64,000 nt of DNA from NCBI RefSeq assembly GCF_004359215.1, contig NC_090628.1, positions 1,526,266 to 1,590,265 of the forward strand, read 5' to 3'. Source of the stretch: Bremia lactucae (taxonomy: Eukaryota > Oomycota > Peronosporomycetes > Peronosporales > Peronosporaceae). Below, one piece after another: positions 1 through 10,219 of the stretch. Each line of letters starts with the position of its first letter. The first letter of the stretch is position 1. The notes under the pieces were generated by a model. The model was not told where the DNA came from, did not search any database, and saw only the letters and a list, made by a program, of their open reading frames with translations. Made by a program: the position numbers and the translations under genes.

Positions 1-636
1 TAGAAGTCTAGTAACTTCTACCATTTGAGGGGATTTCTCCTCAAATACGTGGGGACCTCTTCCCTCAACGTCTTCCGAGTGTGATTGCGCTATCACAGTC
101 GGGTCCACTACGGTCGACTCTCTACTCGACCTTGGATCATCGTGTTGTCCTTTCTGGGCAACCGGTATACTCCTTGAATGTCGCCCACTAAGCGTACATT
201 CATGTCCCAATCCACTCGACCTTTTCGAGTGGTGGACCTTCGGCGCTGCCTGTGCATTAACACAGCCGCCGGCAGCTGACTCCACATTGTGATTGGTAAT
301 CACACTGTGATCTTGTGCGGTTGTACTAACGACCGTACCACAAGTGAGGCCATCGCACTCACTCGTAGTACATCCACACGCTTGTGGACGCTCCAAGACG
401 TTCATCAGATGGCCATCTGATGAACAAGTGGCAGGCATCTTTACGGATCGATGCTGCCAGCTGATCCTTGGCTCGTATTTTCTGAGCCAAGGTAAACCCA
501 GGATGACATCAAATTTGTCATCTAAATCCAGTACGCTGAAATCATCATCATACTGTAAATTTCTTAACGTGTAGTGAAATTTCACTACGCGTTTCATCAC
601 TGTTATCGATGCGCCTGTCGCTAGACGCACCGTCAT
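1..636 (-). pseudogene. Ty3/gypsy polyprotein fragment, protease C-terminal part and linker (runs off left edge)
   Basis: On the minus strand an open frame runs from an ATG at 636 to the window edge without a stop. It contains the retropepsin-side motif DDKFDVILGLPWL followed by a conserved WQHRSVKMPATC stretch and a low-complexity linker that normally leads to reverse transcriptase. A close copy lies at 41213-41850 in the same orientation, which shows it is a repeat. The catalytic Asp region would lie upstream but is lost at the junction with a Copia scrap near 640-740. The fragment is therefore 5' truncated, although its remaining frame is intact, suggesting relatively recent insertion. Whether RT follows cannot be seen. 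Confidence 0.75.
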
Positions 637-699
637 CCTTGAACAAGCAAATGCAGCACTCGAGACCATCTACATACCAAGATGCAATGGCGTCTCCTC

Positions 700-985
700 A
701 ATCCAAGATGTGAAGTGATGCAATAAAGGTCGAACCAAAGGCCTTGGATAACAAAAAACATGGAATGCAGCGAGAATTCTCCAAACAAAAAGTGATTGGA
801 ACCAAGTGGGTTTTGCAATCAAGAGAAACGAATATGGTGATATTGAGCGGTACAAAGCACGACTTGTGGCGTTGGGTCATCGTCAAACTTTCGTTCGTGA
901 TTTCCTCGTTGAAAAACAACTTGCTATTCAACATGACAGTACGCATATGTTGTGAAGTCTTTTGCAGATCTTCCAAACTACTGAA
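700..985 (+). pseudogene. Ty1/copia reverse transcriptase relic
   Basis: Around 808-895 the plus strand reads FAIKRNEYGDIERYKARLV and then ALGHRQTF, the highly conserved start of the Copia reverse transcriptase domain. About 20 codons later comes FLVEKQLAIQHDSTHM, which resembles the RNase H end of Copia polyproteins, so an internal deletion may have joined the two ends. No long frame survives. It sits head to head with the gypsy fragment at 1-636. The RT call is secure; the RNase H part is an inference. Confidence 0.7.
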
Positions 986-1080
986 ACTGGGAAGGCCTGC
1001 ATAAAGGTTTCTTAATATATATTCTAGTTATCAACAAGTTGCTACCATTATGCTACACTCATAATACAGAAATAGATAAT

Positions 1081-1640
1081 TAAGGGGATGGATACATCGG
1101 TTCCTAAATGTAATTAAGCATAGGGTGAGTCAAAGTCCAAGGGTTTCTAAAGTCGACTAAAGGAATGATTGTCAATTTTGCGATATAGCGAAATAATGAA
1201 AGTGTTCATTCTTGATCTGTAGTTTTTATTTAATTAATGGGTAGGGGTTTGGCTATACCAAAAGGGTGTGTGCCTATACTGGTATCCTATCTAAAAGGTA
1301 GATAATATTTTGGGAATATTACCTTACATAGTAATATTCGAAAAACTAATTCGTTGCTAGATATCGGCCTTTATATCTACATGCTCCGCGGTCCAGTCAG
1401 CACTGGACGCGCGCAAAGAGAGAGACATATAAGACTTTATTACATGTTCGTATTAGTATAAAATTAGGTTAGTAGTAAATAGTAAGAATGGAAGTACTTA
1501 ATTATATTAATACAGTTTACTTTTAACCCTCTCTAAAGCAAGTGTTTCAAAGAAAGTCTTCCTCTGCACGTACTAGTGTACGTGAAGTGACGTGTGGCAC
1601 CACTCGTACTGAAGCACAAGTCAGCAGTGCCCCGTCACAC
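1081..1640 (+). repeat. mosaic LTR of the gag-bearing element at 1696-3064
   Basis: The 3' part (about 1290-1640) is recognisably the same LTR family as 33616-34060 and 55265-55718: it shares the TATCTAAAAGGTAGATAATA segment, the tail TTAATACAGTTT, the CACGTACTAGTGTACGTG hairpin and an end close to GTGCCCCGTCACA. The 5' part (about 1081-1285) instead matches a diverged repeat at 3779-3995, sharing TTTTGCGATRTAGYGAAATA. The LTR therefore looks like a recombinant with a foreign U3. The exact 5' end is not visible. Confidence 0.65.
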
Positions 1641-1695
1641 AAAGAAGCACTTTGTAGTCCGTCCAAGGACCATAGCTCTATCATCTAACGTGAAC

Positions 1696-3064
1696 ATGTC
1701 AGATGATAATGGAAATACGCGTTGCATTTCGCATGATAGCTATTCCTTTCTAAGTGATATAGAAAGGAGTGCGGTCGAACGAATGAGTTCGACCGTAGGG
1801 AATAGAGCCAATCTGGCCATGCTGTCCGGTTTGGATAGAGATACCCTTCATTCAGCCATCGCCAAGTTCATACAACATGAACTTGACGACGCGAAAGAGA
1901 AAATAGCCTTGCTTGATCAGCAAGGCTCTCAACAGGCAGAATTGTTGAGGCTGCAACGGTTAGAGACCCTATACCTGAGATGACGCACACGCGTCGTCCC
2001 AAAACCTTGAAGATTAATATCTCTAAGTATATGGGAGTCGAAGAAGACTCCCTTCTAAGATGGTTTGCCGAGTTGGACGATGCTATAAAGGATCGTCACA
2101 TATTCGACGAGCAAATTTGGCAGGTCGTGCCAAAACTCGGGCATAAGGCCTTAAGTTGCGCGACCCATATGTCTTTGGGTCGCTAGAGGCTTTTAAAGCC
2201 CGGCTCAAACAGACGTTTGAGCCACCTGGGGCTGAGTTCAGAGCTCGATTAGAGCTTCTGAAAGTTGAGCAAGGCAAGCGTAATGTTCCCGCTTATGCCC
2301 AGCACATACGACGCTTAGCGAGTTGTATCACAAACAACCCAGTTCATGAACGCACGTTGATTACGGTGTTCAGGCTAGCTCTTACGAATGGTCCCGTAAA
2401 GACTTACCAGTTCCACTTGGAACCTGATACGCTTGAAGAATCGAAGAAGCAATACCCGTTGCGGAACAGGAGGACTTGAGCTTGAGACCGGCTCAAGCTG
2501 GCTCGTCATCGTATCGTCTTTAAGACGACACGAGCTTGGAGGTCCAGAACCTATGGACCCCTCTTCTGTCGATAACGAATAACCTCGCTTTTCGAACAAT
2601 CAGCGATTGCAGAGATGCAATCGCTGTTAAAAGTTAGGTCACTACGCTCATGAGTGTTGTACCCAAGCCCAGTACCGAGAGGTACTAAACGACTTATGGA
2701 CAGAATGCCAAAAAGGGCAATTGTTGCGGGTCCGACGCTGTCGCGAAATCGAAACAGCGAGTCGGACCGCCAGAAAACGGTCACGGTCAGTAGGGGTGCA
2801 ATGCCCTACTGATAGAGCAACCACCAGAGTATTTGCAAACCTCTTGACGAAATTTGCACCAGATTCACTGTCATTATATGTCTCTGCACCTGGTGATGAG
2901 GTATCACTCATCACCTTGAAGTAAAAAGTGACAAATGATTTGGCACTTAGAGCCCTAGTGGAATGTGAGGCGTCGAATAACTTTATTCGTCGCCAGTCGC
3001 TAGAGGGTCGTAGGCTCAAAAATGTTGAGCGCGACATCCCTCCAACGAGGATGACGGTGCGTAT
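1696..3064 (+). pseudogene. degenerate Ty3/gypsy gag-protease
   Basis: Gag begins at an ATG near 1696 (MSDDNGNTR...), continues through a helical region containing SAIAKFIQHELDDAKEK, shifts frame near 1980 and again near 2160, where the capsid-like part (KARLKQTFEPPGAEFRARL) is found. A CCHC knuckle lies at about 2605-2660, but its codon after the second Cys is a stop. The retropepsin site near 2940-2980 reads ALVECEASNNF, where intact relatives have VDCGAS, so the catalytic Asp and Gly are both replaced. The element is cut off at about 3065 by an oppositely oriented one. It is clearly dead. Confidence 0.75.
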
Positions 3065-3177
3065 AAACACGTGCTGACCTTCTTGAGGGGCTTGAAAGCT
3101 CCTCCTTTATCATCCAACAAGTTCATGTTGGACGGAACGTGCGTTGGCCGTTGACCGGACCACGAAGTGCTATCAGG
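3065..3177 (-). pseudogene. leader and first codons of gag of a minus-strand gypsy element
   Basis: On the minus strand, just after the LTR end at 3178, comes a PBS-like TGATAGCACTTCGTGGTCC and then an ATG near 3129 with a gag start MNLLDDKGGAFKPLKKV. The same gag start, more diverged, is found on the minus strand around 43240-43270. The rest of this element is missing, since plus-strand gag-protease sequence begins at about 3065. Confidence 0.6.
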
Positions 3178-3663
3178 TGTAACGGGGCACCTTTGATTAG
3201 TACCGAAAAGTACTACTTAACTTGATTTGATAATAGTGTTAGTGAGGTGTCTCGAAACTTCACGTACGCAGAGGAAGGTTTCTTACCAAGCTAATGATCT
3301 TTAGCTTCGAAGGTCTAGACTAAGTCTTTAGAATAGAGAAAAAGTAAAGCTGTATTAATATATTAATATGATCTTATATCTACTACTGAACTTATTATTT
3401 TAATATCTAACTAAGTATGGCACCTCCTTGCGCACCGCGCAATCACGTCTAGAAACGATTGGCGGGGTTGATCTAGACTTAAATCAACCAACTAATAGAG
3501 CTAATGTCGTATTGCATCAATAATACCAAATTTGGTATTATTGGAACTATTTAAGTCAAAATTAATAAGGTAATAATTTTGACCTTTTTTTTCTTATTGG
3601 AAATAATAATTGTTTATTCCTCTTATAGGAAATAATACTTATGTAACTGGACACCCCGTTACA
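3178..3663 (-). repeat. LTR (second family), minus orientation
   Basis: Read on the minus strand it starts TGTAACGGGGTGTCC at 3663 and ends GGTGCCCCGTTACA at 3178, giving 486 bp with TG...CA-type inverted ends. It is followed by a 2-nt spacer and a primer-binding-like site. The internal part (about 3400-3640) is closely matched by 43380-43640. It is the 5' LTR of the gag leader at 3065-3177. No target-site duplication can be tested because the partner LTR is missing. Confidence 0.8.
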
Positions 3664-3778
3664 GAGCCGTTATCGCCAACCACCTCTCCCTTTCGGTATT
3701 GCCACACTGCCTGTATTTAATGAACACGTCATATAAAATATTTTTAAAGTATGACGCTACTATTATAAATACAGAGGT

Positions 3779-4100
3779 GTATAATCAAGGAGCGTGGCTA
3801 TACCGGTTTCCACATGTAATTGAGGGTGGTGTACCAAAAGGCCATCTAAAGACGACGAAAGGAAGACTTGTTAATTTTGCGATGTAGTGAAATACATAAA
3901 ACATTTTCATGGAATGAGCAGCTCTTACTTTATTACAACAATCATACGGGAGAGTGTGGCAATACCGAAAGGAGTGTGTGGCTAAACCGGCTCCCTGAAT
4001 CAAGTCAAGAAGATTGCAATACATAGAAACTTAATTATATTTACACAGTTTTGGTATTTTCCTGTGCCAAGTCTACCTCGGTAATGATGACCTTTACGTG
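3779..4100 (+). repeat. diverged LTR-like fragment (third family)
   Basis: Positions 3779-3995 match 1081-1285 and 3985-4100 match 55930-56045 (shared AAGAAGAT.GCAATAC.TAG.AACTTA and CTAAGAACTC). The pattern, a variable first half and an LTR-like second half ending in TTAATTATATTTACACAGTTT, suggests a degraded LTR. No coding remnant follows up to the ABC transporter. Positions 4100-4860 hold no gene I can support; a short direct repeat TGGACCGTAA occurs twice near 4407-4425. Confidence 0.5.
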
Positions 4101-4862
4101 CTAAGAACTCTTAGCACTTAAAATCCTTCCTTTGAGCCTTTTGTAGTCTCAAAACTTAATTCTCTCTCTTTCAATATTATTGCCTATTAATCTCTATCGT
4201 CTTGATGAGCAATTCTTTCAAATTTTGCAGGTCCAGATGGGATGGATTGGCAATGTCGTGATTGACATTATGGAGCAGCAAATAGCTTCTTTACAGACAC
4301 GACAAAATATGCCCGTATACAAAGCAAATCGGCAAGTATATCAAGTAGAAATCAATTGCCGGATTTGCATGAGTGATCAATATTTTCACTTTTATTTTGG
4401 AGGTTGGACCGTAATGGACCGTAATTAATTGAGTATTAAAAGGTTTCTACCGTAATCTAGGAGAAGGACCTACCATTTGACGCAAGTCTCACGTACGCAG
4501 TTTAAGTTGCTACAGGGAGATGAGCCCGCGTTTGCCCGTTACAAGCATAGAAGAGCCTTTTCTAAAGTTGCGTTGTAGGCGTGCACATTGCCACGACGAT
4601 GATGACAAATGGCATGTTACGCGTAAACACAACAAGACGCCTGGCTATTTAGACGCAAAAGACAAATCTTGTCTAGATCGTGCGCTTTCTGTAAAGTAAC
4701 ACATAACACACCAAAATCTTATTATCGGCAAAGCTTTCCTTTTTCGCCCTTATTCTTGGCCTTACGTGGCCGTTTAATCGGATTAGGTCAGTCGTCCATT
4801 CTCAACAATTCTCATCTCTGTTCCGAAAATAGCCAGACATCCAACGCGTCCCTAACTAAGAA

Positions 4863-4879
4863 TCATTTTCGATTTTTCC
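4863..4879 (+). promoter_or_regulatory. oomycete Inr plus flanking promoter element of the ABC transporter
   Basis: TCATTTTC followed directly by GATTTTTCC matches the oomycete transcription start consensus (Inr TCAYTYY with a downstream ATTT-rich element). It lies about 47 nt before the ATG at 4912, a normal 5' UTR length for oomycetes, and so supports that start. Confidence 0.6.
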
Positions 4880-4911
4880 TGGTTTGTTGCAGCTTTAGTG
4901 AAGCCATTTCA

Positions 4912-7900
4912 ATGGCGATAAAACAGAACAGTTCCGATACGGACGAAAAACAAAGCATTGACGATGTGGTCCCGGACCTCCAGGCGCCTGTTGCGACGTA
5001 TCGTCTTCCACGTTTCGGCTCTCGGCGTCTCAGCTCCAGCAGCTCTGGCATTGACTATAACCGATTTCCACGGACCAAGAGCATGTTTCCCGAGCCAATG
5101 GAGCTCACCAAGGACGATCTTTCCAGTGCCGATGCGTTGATGGCTGCTGGCGTCTTCACCATGAATTCCACGCTCTCGAACGTGATTGAAAAAGCTTTGG
5201 GTCAGCCTATTCCAGGCCTCGAAGTGCGTTTTCGAAACCTCGAATTGTCAGCCGAAGTCCCGGTGATCAAAGGGGGGGACCTTGAAGTCCCGACGCTAGT
5301 AAATCAAGTGAGCCAAGGGTTCAGCAGTCTCTTTGGGCAAGCAAACAAGCTCACAGTCGAGAAGAAAATTTTACGCGGCATTACGGGGGTCGTCCGTCCT
5401 GGGCGAATCACGCTCGTCTTGGGGCAGCCTGGATCCGGCAAATCGTCGTTCATGAAAGTCCTCGCGAATCGGTTTCACATGGACAAGACGATTACACTCA
5501 AAGGAGACATTGATTACAGTGGCAAAGACCGCAGTAGTATCCTGGATGAGCTCCCACGGTACGTCGCGTATGCGAACCAAATTGACGAGCACTATCCACG
5601 CTTGACCGTGCAAGAAACCTTTGAATTCGCGCATCGATGTTGTACAGGCACGGGTATTGAACCGTGGGGTATCGAAGCGCTTAAGAACTGTACCCCCGAG
5701 CAACACGAATACGCTGTCGAGGTGCTCACGGCCCACCACAAGTTCGCGCCGAACGTCACTATTAAAAAACTCGGACTGGACAATTGCAAAGACACGGTTG
5801 TGGGCAATGCCATGCTTCGAGGCGTCTCTGGTGGCGAACGGAAGCGCGTGACTACGGGCGAAATGCTTTTTGGTCTCAAGCGTTTGCAGCTGCTCGACGA
5901 AATTAGTACTGGACTAGACAGTGCTGCAACGTTTGATATTTGCAAAAGCATGAAAAGCGCGGCACGGAATTTTAATGCGACGGTCATTATTTCGCTATTG
6001 CAGCCATCGCCAGAGGTCTTTGAGCTCTTTGACGACGTGTTGCTAATGCATGAAGGCACAATCATGTACCATGGCAGACGGGAGGACGCGGTACCGTACT
6101 TTGAAACCATGGGCTTTTATTGTCCGCCTCGGAAGGATGTGGCCGACTTTTTGCTTGATTTCGGTACGGATAAACAGAAGGCGTATGCGACGGAAAAGAA
6201 CGTACCGTACCTGTCGGAAGATTTTGCCACGCGTTTTCAGGAGTCGGCGATGTATCACGATACGCTTAAGTATCTGGAGACGAAAGTGGACGATTCGATC
6301 ATCTTTGCCGACTTCACGCCGTTCCGTCAAACGTTGCGCGAGGATCTCACGACGCTCTTGCGCCGAGAAATGACAATCTTGTCGCGGGATACAACGTACC
6401 TCATTGGACGTGTAGTTATGACTTCTGTGATGGGGTTACTCTACGGCTCGACGTATTGGCAAATTGACGATTCGAATAGCCAATTGACGCTTGGGTTACT
6501 CTTTTCCGTAGCCATGTTTCTGTCCATGAGCCAATCGTCGCAAGTACCAACGTTTATGGATGCCCGCAAGATTTTTTACAAACAACGTGGAGCGAATTTC
6601 TTTCGTTCGAGTGCGTACGTGCTTTCCATGTCCATTTCTTTGAGCCCGTTGAGTATGGTCGAGACTGTGGTCTTTGGCGCCATTACGTACTGGTTTGGCG
6701 GTTATGTAGACGAAGTCGGACGTTTTATTGTGTTTCTCGTAACTATTTTTTTGTGTCAAATGTGGTTTGCGAGTTTTTTCTTCTTTTTGTCTGCAGCGTC
6801 ACCGAATTTGACAATAGCGCAGCCCATGAAGATGGTTGCTGTTTTGTTTTTTATGCTTTTTGGAGGGTTTTTGATTGCAAAGGGCGACATACCAGACTAC
6901 TTGATTTGGATATACTGGGTTGATCCGCTGGCATGGTGCATCCGCTCGCTTAGCATCAACCAGTACCTTGCGTCGAAGTTTGATGTGTGCGTGTACCAAG
7001 GCATTGACTATTGTGCGCAATACAACATGACGATCGGGGAGTACAGTCTCGGGGTCTTTGACCTCCAAACGACGACCGAGTGGATTTATTACGGATGGTG
7101 CTACTTTATTGTCGGGTACAGTATCCTCGTTTTTTGTGCGTACTTGATGCTCGAGTACAAACGGTACGAAAGTCCAGAAAATGTCGCCATTGTTCCTCAC
7201 GATGAACATGATCATCCTGACCAAACGGCGTATAATTCCATGCCCACGACCCCCAAGAGCCATCAAAATGTCATTCAAATTCATAATGTCGATAATTTCG
7301 AGGGTGGGTACCCAGTGATTCGTCTTCCAACGCTACCAACCGGTCGTGGGATCTCTGTACCGGTTACTCTAGTGTTCCATGAATTGTGGTACTCTGTCCC
7401 GCTTCCTGGGGGTTCCAACGATGAGCAAATTGATCTCCTTCAAGGAGTGTCTGGATTCGCTTTGCCTGGCACCATGACAGCCCTAATGGGGTCATCGGGT
7501 GCTGGCAAAACGACCCTCATGGATGTCATTGCTGGACGCAAAACTGGCGGCAAAATTCAAGGCAAAATCTTGCTCAATGGTCACGCGGCCAATGACCTTG
7601 CGATTCGCCGATGCACGGGTTATTGCGAACAGATGGATATTCATTCCGACTCGGCTACGGTGCGTGAAGCGCTCTTGTTTTCGGCTATGCTTCGTCAGGA
7701 TGCCAGTATCCCGACAACTCAGAAACACGAATCGGTCGAAGAATGTATTGAATTATTGGAACTCGGACCCATTGCTGACAAAATTATTCGCGGGTCGTCG
7801 ACTGAACAAATGAAGCGCTTAACCATTGGGGTCGAATTGGCCGCTCAGCCGAGTATTCTTTTCATGGACGAACCCACGAGTGGATTGGACGCACGGTCGG

Positions 7901-9195
7901 CCAAGCTCATTATGAATGGTGTCCGCAAGATTGCCGACTCGGGGCGCACGATAATCTGTACGATCCATCAGCCGAGCACTGAAGTGTTTAATTTGTTTGA
8001 CTCCCTCTTGCTCCTTCGTCGTGGAGGTCGAATGGTCTTTTTCGGCGAGCTCGGAGAAGATTCGAAGCATCTGATCAACTACTTTGAAGCTTTTCCAGAT
8101 GTCACGCCGATTAAGCCTGGATACAATCCCGCGACGTGGATGCTCGAGTGTATCGGGGCCGGAGTTGGTGGTGGCAAAGCTGCTGTTGCGGCTGATCCAG
8201 CCCAGTCCACGGACTTTGCCGATCGATTTGAACGAAGCGATCAAAAAGTGATGATGGAGGAGGATCTGAACCAAGAAGGAGTGCTATTCCCATCTCCAGA
8301 TCTTCCGGAGCTTACGTTTAGGAACAAACGGGCGTCATCAGCTAGTACTCAATTTGGACTCCTCTCTCGTCGATTCATTCGCATGTACTGGCGTACACCT
8401 ACGTACAACCTGACACGCATGGTGATCAGCATTGTCTTGGCGTGCGTGTTTGCTATCATTTACCAAGGGACAGATTACACGTCGTACAGTGGGGCCAATG
8501 CAGGGGTTGGACTCATCTTCGTCAGTACGGCATTTTTGGGCATTATTAGTTTTAACAGTGTTATGCCCATTGCCGCCGACGAACGGACGGCGTTCTACCG
8601 CGAGCGGGCATCTCAAACGTACAATGCACTGTGGTACTTTATTGCCGGGACTTTGGTAGAAATCCCGTACGTTTTCATATCGAGTTTTCTCTTTTCAATC
8701 ATCCTATACCCGAGTGTGGGTTTTGACGGGGTGACGACATTTTTCTACTATTGGATCGTGGTGTCTTTAAATGCTTTGGTGTTTGTCTACCTTGGGCAAT
8801 TATTGGTATACGCCATGCCGAGTGTTGCGATTGCTTCTACTGTTGGTGCACTGCTCAGTTCGATCTTTATGCTTTATACGGGCTTTAATCCCCCCACGGG
8901 AAATATTCCCCAGGGGTACATGTGGGTACATTGGATCTCGCCACCAACGTACAGCATTGCGATTCTAGTTGCTCTGGTTTTTGCCGACTGCTCGGATGAA
9001 AAGATTGGCTGCAGTGTCATCTCAGAAGCACCGCCTACGATTGGGAATATGACGATCAAGCAGTACGTTGAGGATACGTTCGACATGAAGCAAGATGACA
9101 TTTGGAGAAATGCTTGGATCCTCATCGGACTGGTCATTGTATTTCGTGTCTTGGCGCTGTTTTCACTTCGTTACATTAACCACCTCAAGCGCTAG
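4912..9195 (+). CDS. pleiotropic drug resistance (ABCG) transporter, full size
   Basis: This 1427-residue intronless protein is a full-size ABCG/PDR efflux pump with the order NBD1-TMD1-NBD2-TMD2, expected in the plasma membrane where it would export lipophilic compounds at the cost of ATP. NBD1 has Walker A GQPGSGKSS (about residue 171), signature VSGGERKR and Walker B LLDEISTGLDSA. NBD2 has Walker A GSSGAGKTT (about 860), a slightly unusual signature SSTEQMKR, and Walker B ILFMDEPTSGLDARSA. Both Walker A lysines and catalytic Glu residues are present, unlike fungal PDR pumps with a degenerate NBD1. Two blocks of about six hydrophobic segments follow the NBDs. The frame is open upstream to 4669, but it contains no in-frame ATG before 4912, and a start-site motif lies at 4863. 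The substrate cannot be deduced. Confidence 0.95.
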   Translation: MAIKQNSSDTDEKQSIDDVVPDLQAPVATYRLPRFGSRRLSSSSSGIDYNRFPRTKSMFPEPMELTKDDLSSADALMAAGVFTMNSTLSNVIEKALGQPIPGLEVRFRNLELSAEVPVIKGGDLEVPTLVNQVSQGFSSLFGQANKLTVEKKILRGITGVVRPGRITLVLGQPGSGKSSFMKVLANRFHMDKTITLKGDIDYSGKDRSSILDELPRYVAYANQIDEHYPRLTVQETFEFAHRCCTGTGIEPWGIEALKNCTPEQHEYAVEVLTAHHKFAPNVTIKKLGLDNCKDTVVGNAMLRGVSGGERKRVTTGEMLFGLKRLQLLDEISTGLDSAATFDICKSMKSAARNFNATVIISLLQPSPEVFELFDDVLLMHEGTIMYHGRREDAVPYFETMGFYCPPRKDVADFLLDFGTDKQKAYATEKNVPYLSEDFATRFQESAMYHDTLKYLETKVDDSIIFADFTPFRQTLREDLTTLLRREMTILSRDTTYLIGRVVMTSVMGLLYGSTYWQIDDSNSQLTLGLLFSVAMFLSMSQSSQVPTFMDARKIFYKQRGANFFRSSAYVLSMSISLSPLSMVETVVFGAITYWFGGYVDEVGRFIVFLVTIFLCQMWFASFFFFLSAASPNLTIAQPMKMVAVLFFMLFGGFLIAKGDIPDYLIWIYWVDPLAWCIRSLSINQYLASKFDVCVYQGIDYCAQYNMTIGEYSLGVFDLQTTTEWIYYGWCYFIVGYSILVFCAYLMLEYKRYESPENVAIVPHDEHDHPDQTAYNSMPTTPKSHQNVIQIHNVDNFEGGYPVIRLPTLPTGRGISVPVTLVFHELWYSVPLPGGSNDEQIDLLQGVSGFALPGTMTALMGSSGAGKTTLMDVIAGRKTGGKIQGKILLNGHAANDLAIRRCTGYCEQMDIHSDSATVREALLFSAMLRQDASIPTTQKHESVEECIELLELGPIADKIIRGSSTEQMKRLTIGVELAAQPSILFMDEPTSGLDARSAKLIMNGVRKIADSGRTIICTIHQPSTEVFNLFDSLLLLRRGGRMVFFGELGEDSKHLINYFEAFPDVTPIKPGYNPATWMLECIGAGVGGGKAAVAADPAQSTDFADRFERSDQKVMMEEDLNQEGVLFPSPDLPELTFRNKRASSASTQFGLLSRRFIRMYWRTPTYNLTRMVISIVLACVFAIIYQGTDYTSYSGANAGVGLIFVSTAFLGIISFNSVMPIAADERTAFYRERASQTYNALWYFIAGTLVEIPYVFISSFLFSIILYPSVGFDGVTTFFYYWIVVSLNALVFVYLGQLLVYAMPSVAIASTVGALLSSIFMLYTGFNPPTGNIPQGYMWVHWISPPTYSIAILVALVFADCSDEKIGCSVISEAPPTIGNMTIKQYVEDTFDMKQDDIWRNAWILIGLVIVFRVLALFSLRYINHLKR

Positions 9196-10146
9196 GGAAG
9201 GATTGGAAGAAGAGAGCTCTAACATAGATGACACAGGTTTTGTAGCCTTAAAAACAAACCTCGATAAAAATTACATACACGTAAAATAACTATCGTTCAT
9301 TCTCGTGAATTTTTTTAATAATGGATGCGATAAAGATGATTGTACGTGAAACACATATAAAGCAAAGCTGTTCAAGATGGCGCCCATAAACTCGTTTTCA
9401 ATCATTCGCGCGAAATAGCTGGCAACTCTAGTCGATGCGAATGTTGAAACCTGTCTGAACGATTGGCAACGGCAAAAGGCGATTGACGAACCACTTAAGA
9501 GGTAGATAATAGTTGTGACTAATTACGTGAAAAAATAATGAGCCGTTGACGTTTCTGAAAGCAGTGGGACGGCAACATTGCTTGTATCTTACAAGTTGCA
9601 GAAATCAAGCAGCGGTATTCATGTTTCGTGTTAAAAGGTGGACATCGAATGATGGTATCGTCGATCGTGTTGAAGCTGATAAAGATGAAAAAAACATATT
9701 TATATTCAAGTCCACCCTTCGTGGCTAGCGTAACACTTGTCATTGGTTAATACCAAAGCCCTGTATGCGACTCTGTCCGGAGAGTTGCATGGACCTGCGC
9801 GACGAAGTGGCCGCGTTAAGGTTATGACACAGAGCACAATTCATGACATCATCTCTACTATTGACGGTGAAAGTACACCGCTTGATATTCGAAAGTCCTT
9901 TTACAGAAGATTGTTTCATCGAGTGAAGCATCCATGGTACCACGAACCTTCCCACGTGGTGGACGAATATCAGGCTTTCACATTGTTGTGGTTACGATAT
10001 GCGCTTCGCAGTGGATGGCTTCGGCGCAATCAATCTATTATAAGCGCCAACTCCTCATCTGTCAAGAGAGGGTCGACGGCGTGTCTGACTTGCGTGAATT
10101 CGTTCGACGCTTTGAGTTGTTCTGCTTCTTTATAAGTTTTTCAATC
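9196..10146. other. intergenic region, no supported gene
   Basis: About 950 bp between the ABC transporter and the bZIP-like gene. Short frames exist (for example 9824-10135 plus strand), but none has a recognisable domain, promoter motif or sustained coding character. The right end holds the promoter of the next gene. Confidence 0.5.
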
Positions 10147-10163
10147 TCATTTTTCAAATTGCC
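10147..10163 (+). promoter_or_regulatory. oomycete Inr plus flanking promoter element
   Basis: TCATTTTTCAAATTGCC is an almost ideal oomycete initiator (TCATTTT) joined to a CAAATT flanking element, 57-73 nt before the ATG at 10220. Confidence 0.7.
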
Positions 10164-10219
10164 AAAGCGGCTACATTTCCTTTACTACTTTTAAGTATTC
10201 TACCCCGGCGACGGTCACC

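Noticed and set aside
4669..4911. 81-codon N-terminal extension of the ABC transporter frame
   Set aside because: It opens on TTG, has no in-frame ATG, and overlaps a good transcription start motif at 4863; treated as leader sequence.
9737..10135. 132-codon plus-strand frame upstream of the bZIP-like gene
   Set aside because: Starts on TTG, has no domain or conserved pattern, and ends before the Inr of the next gene.
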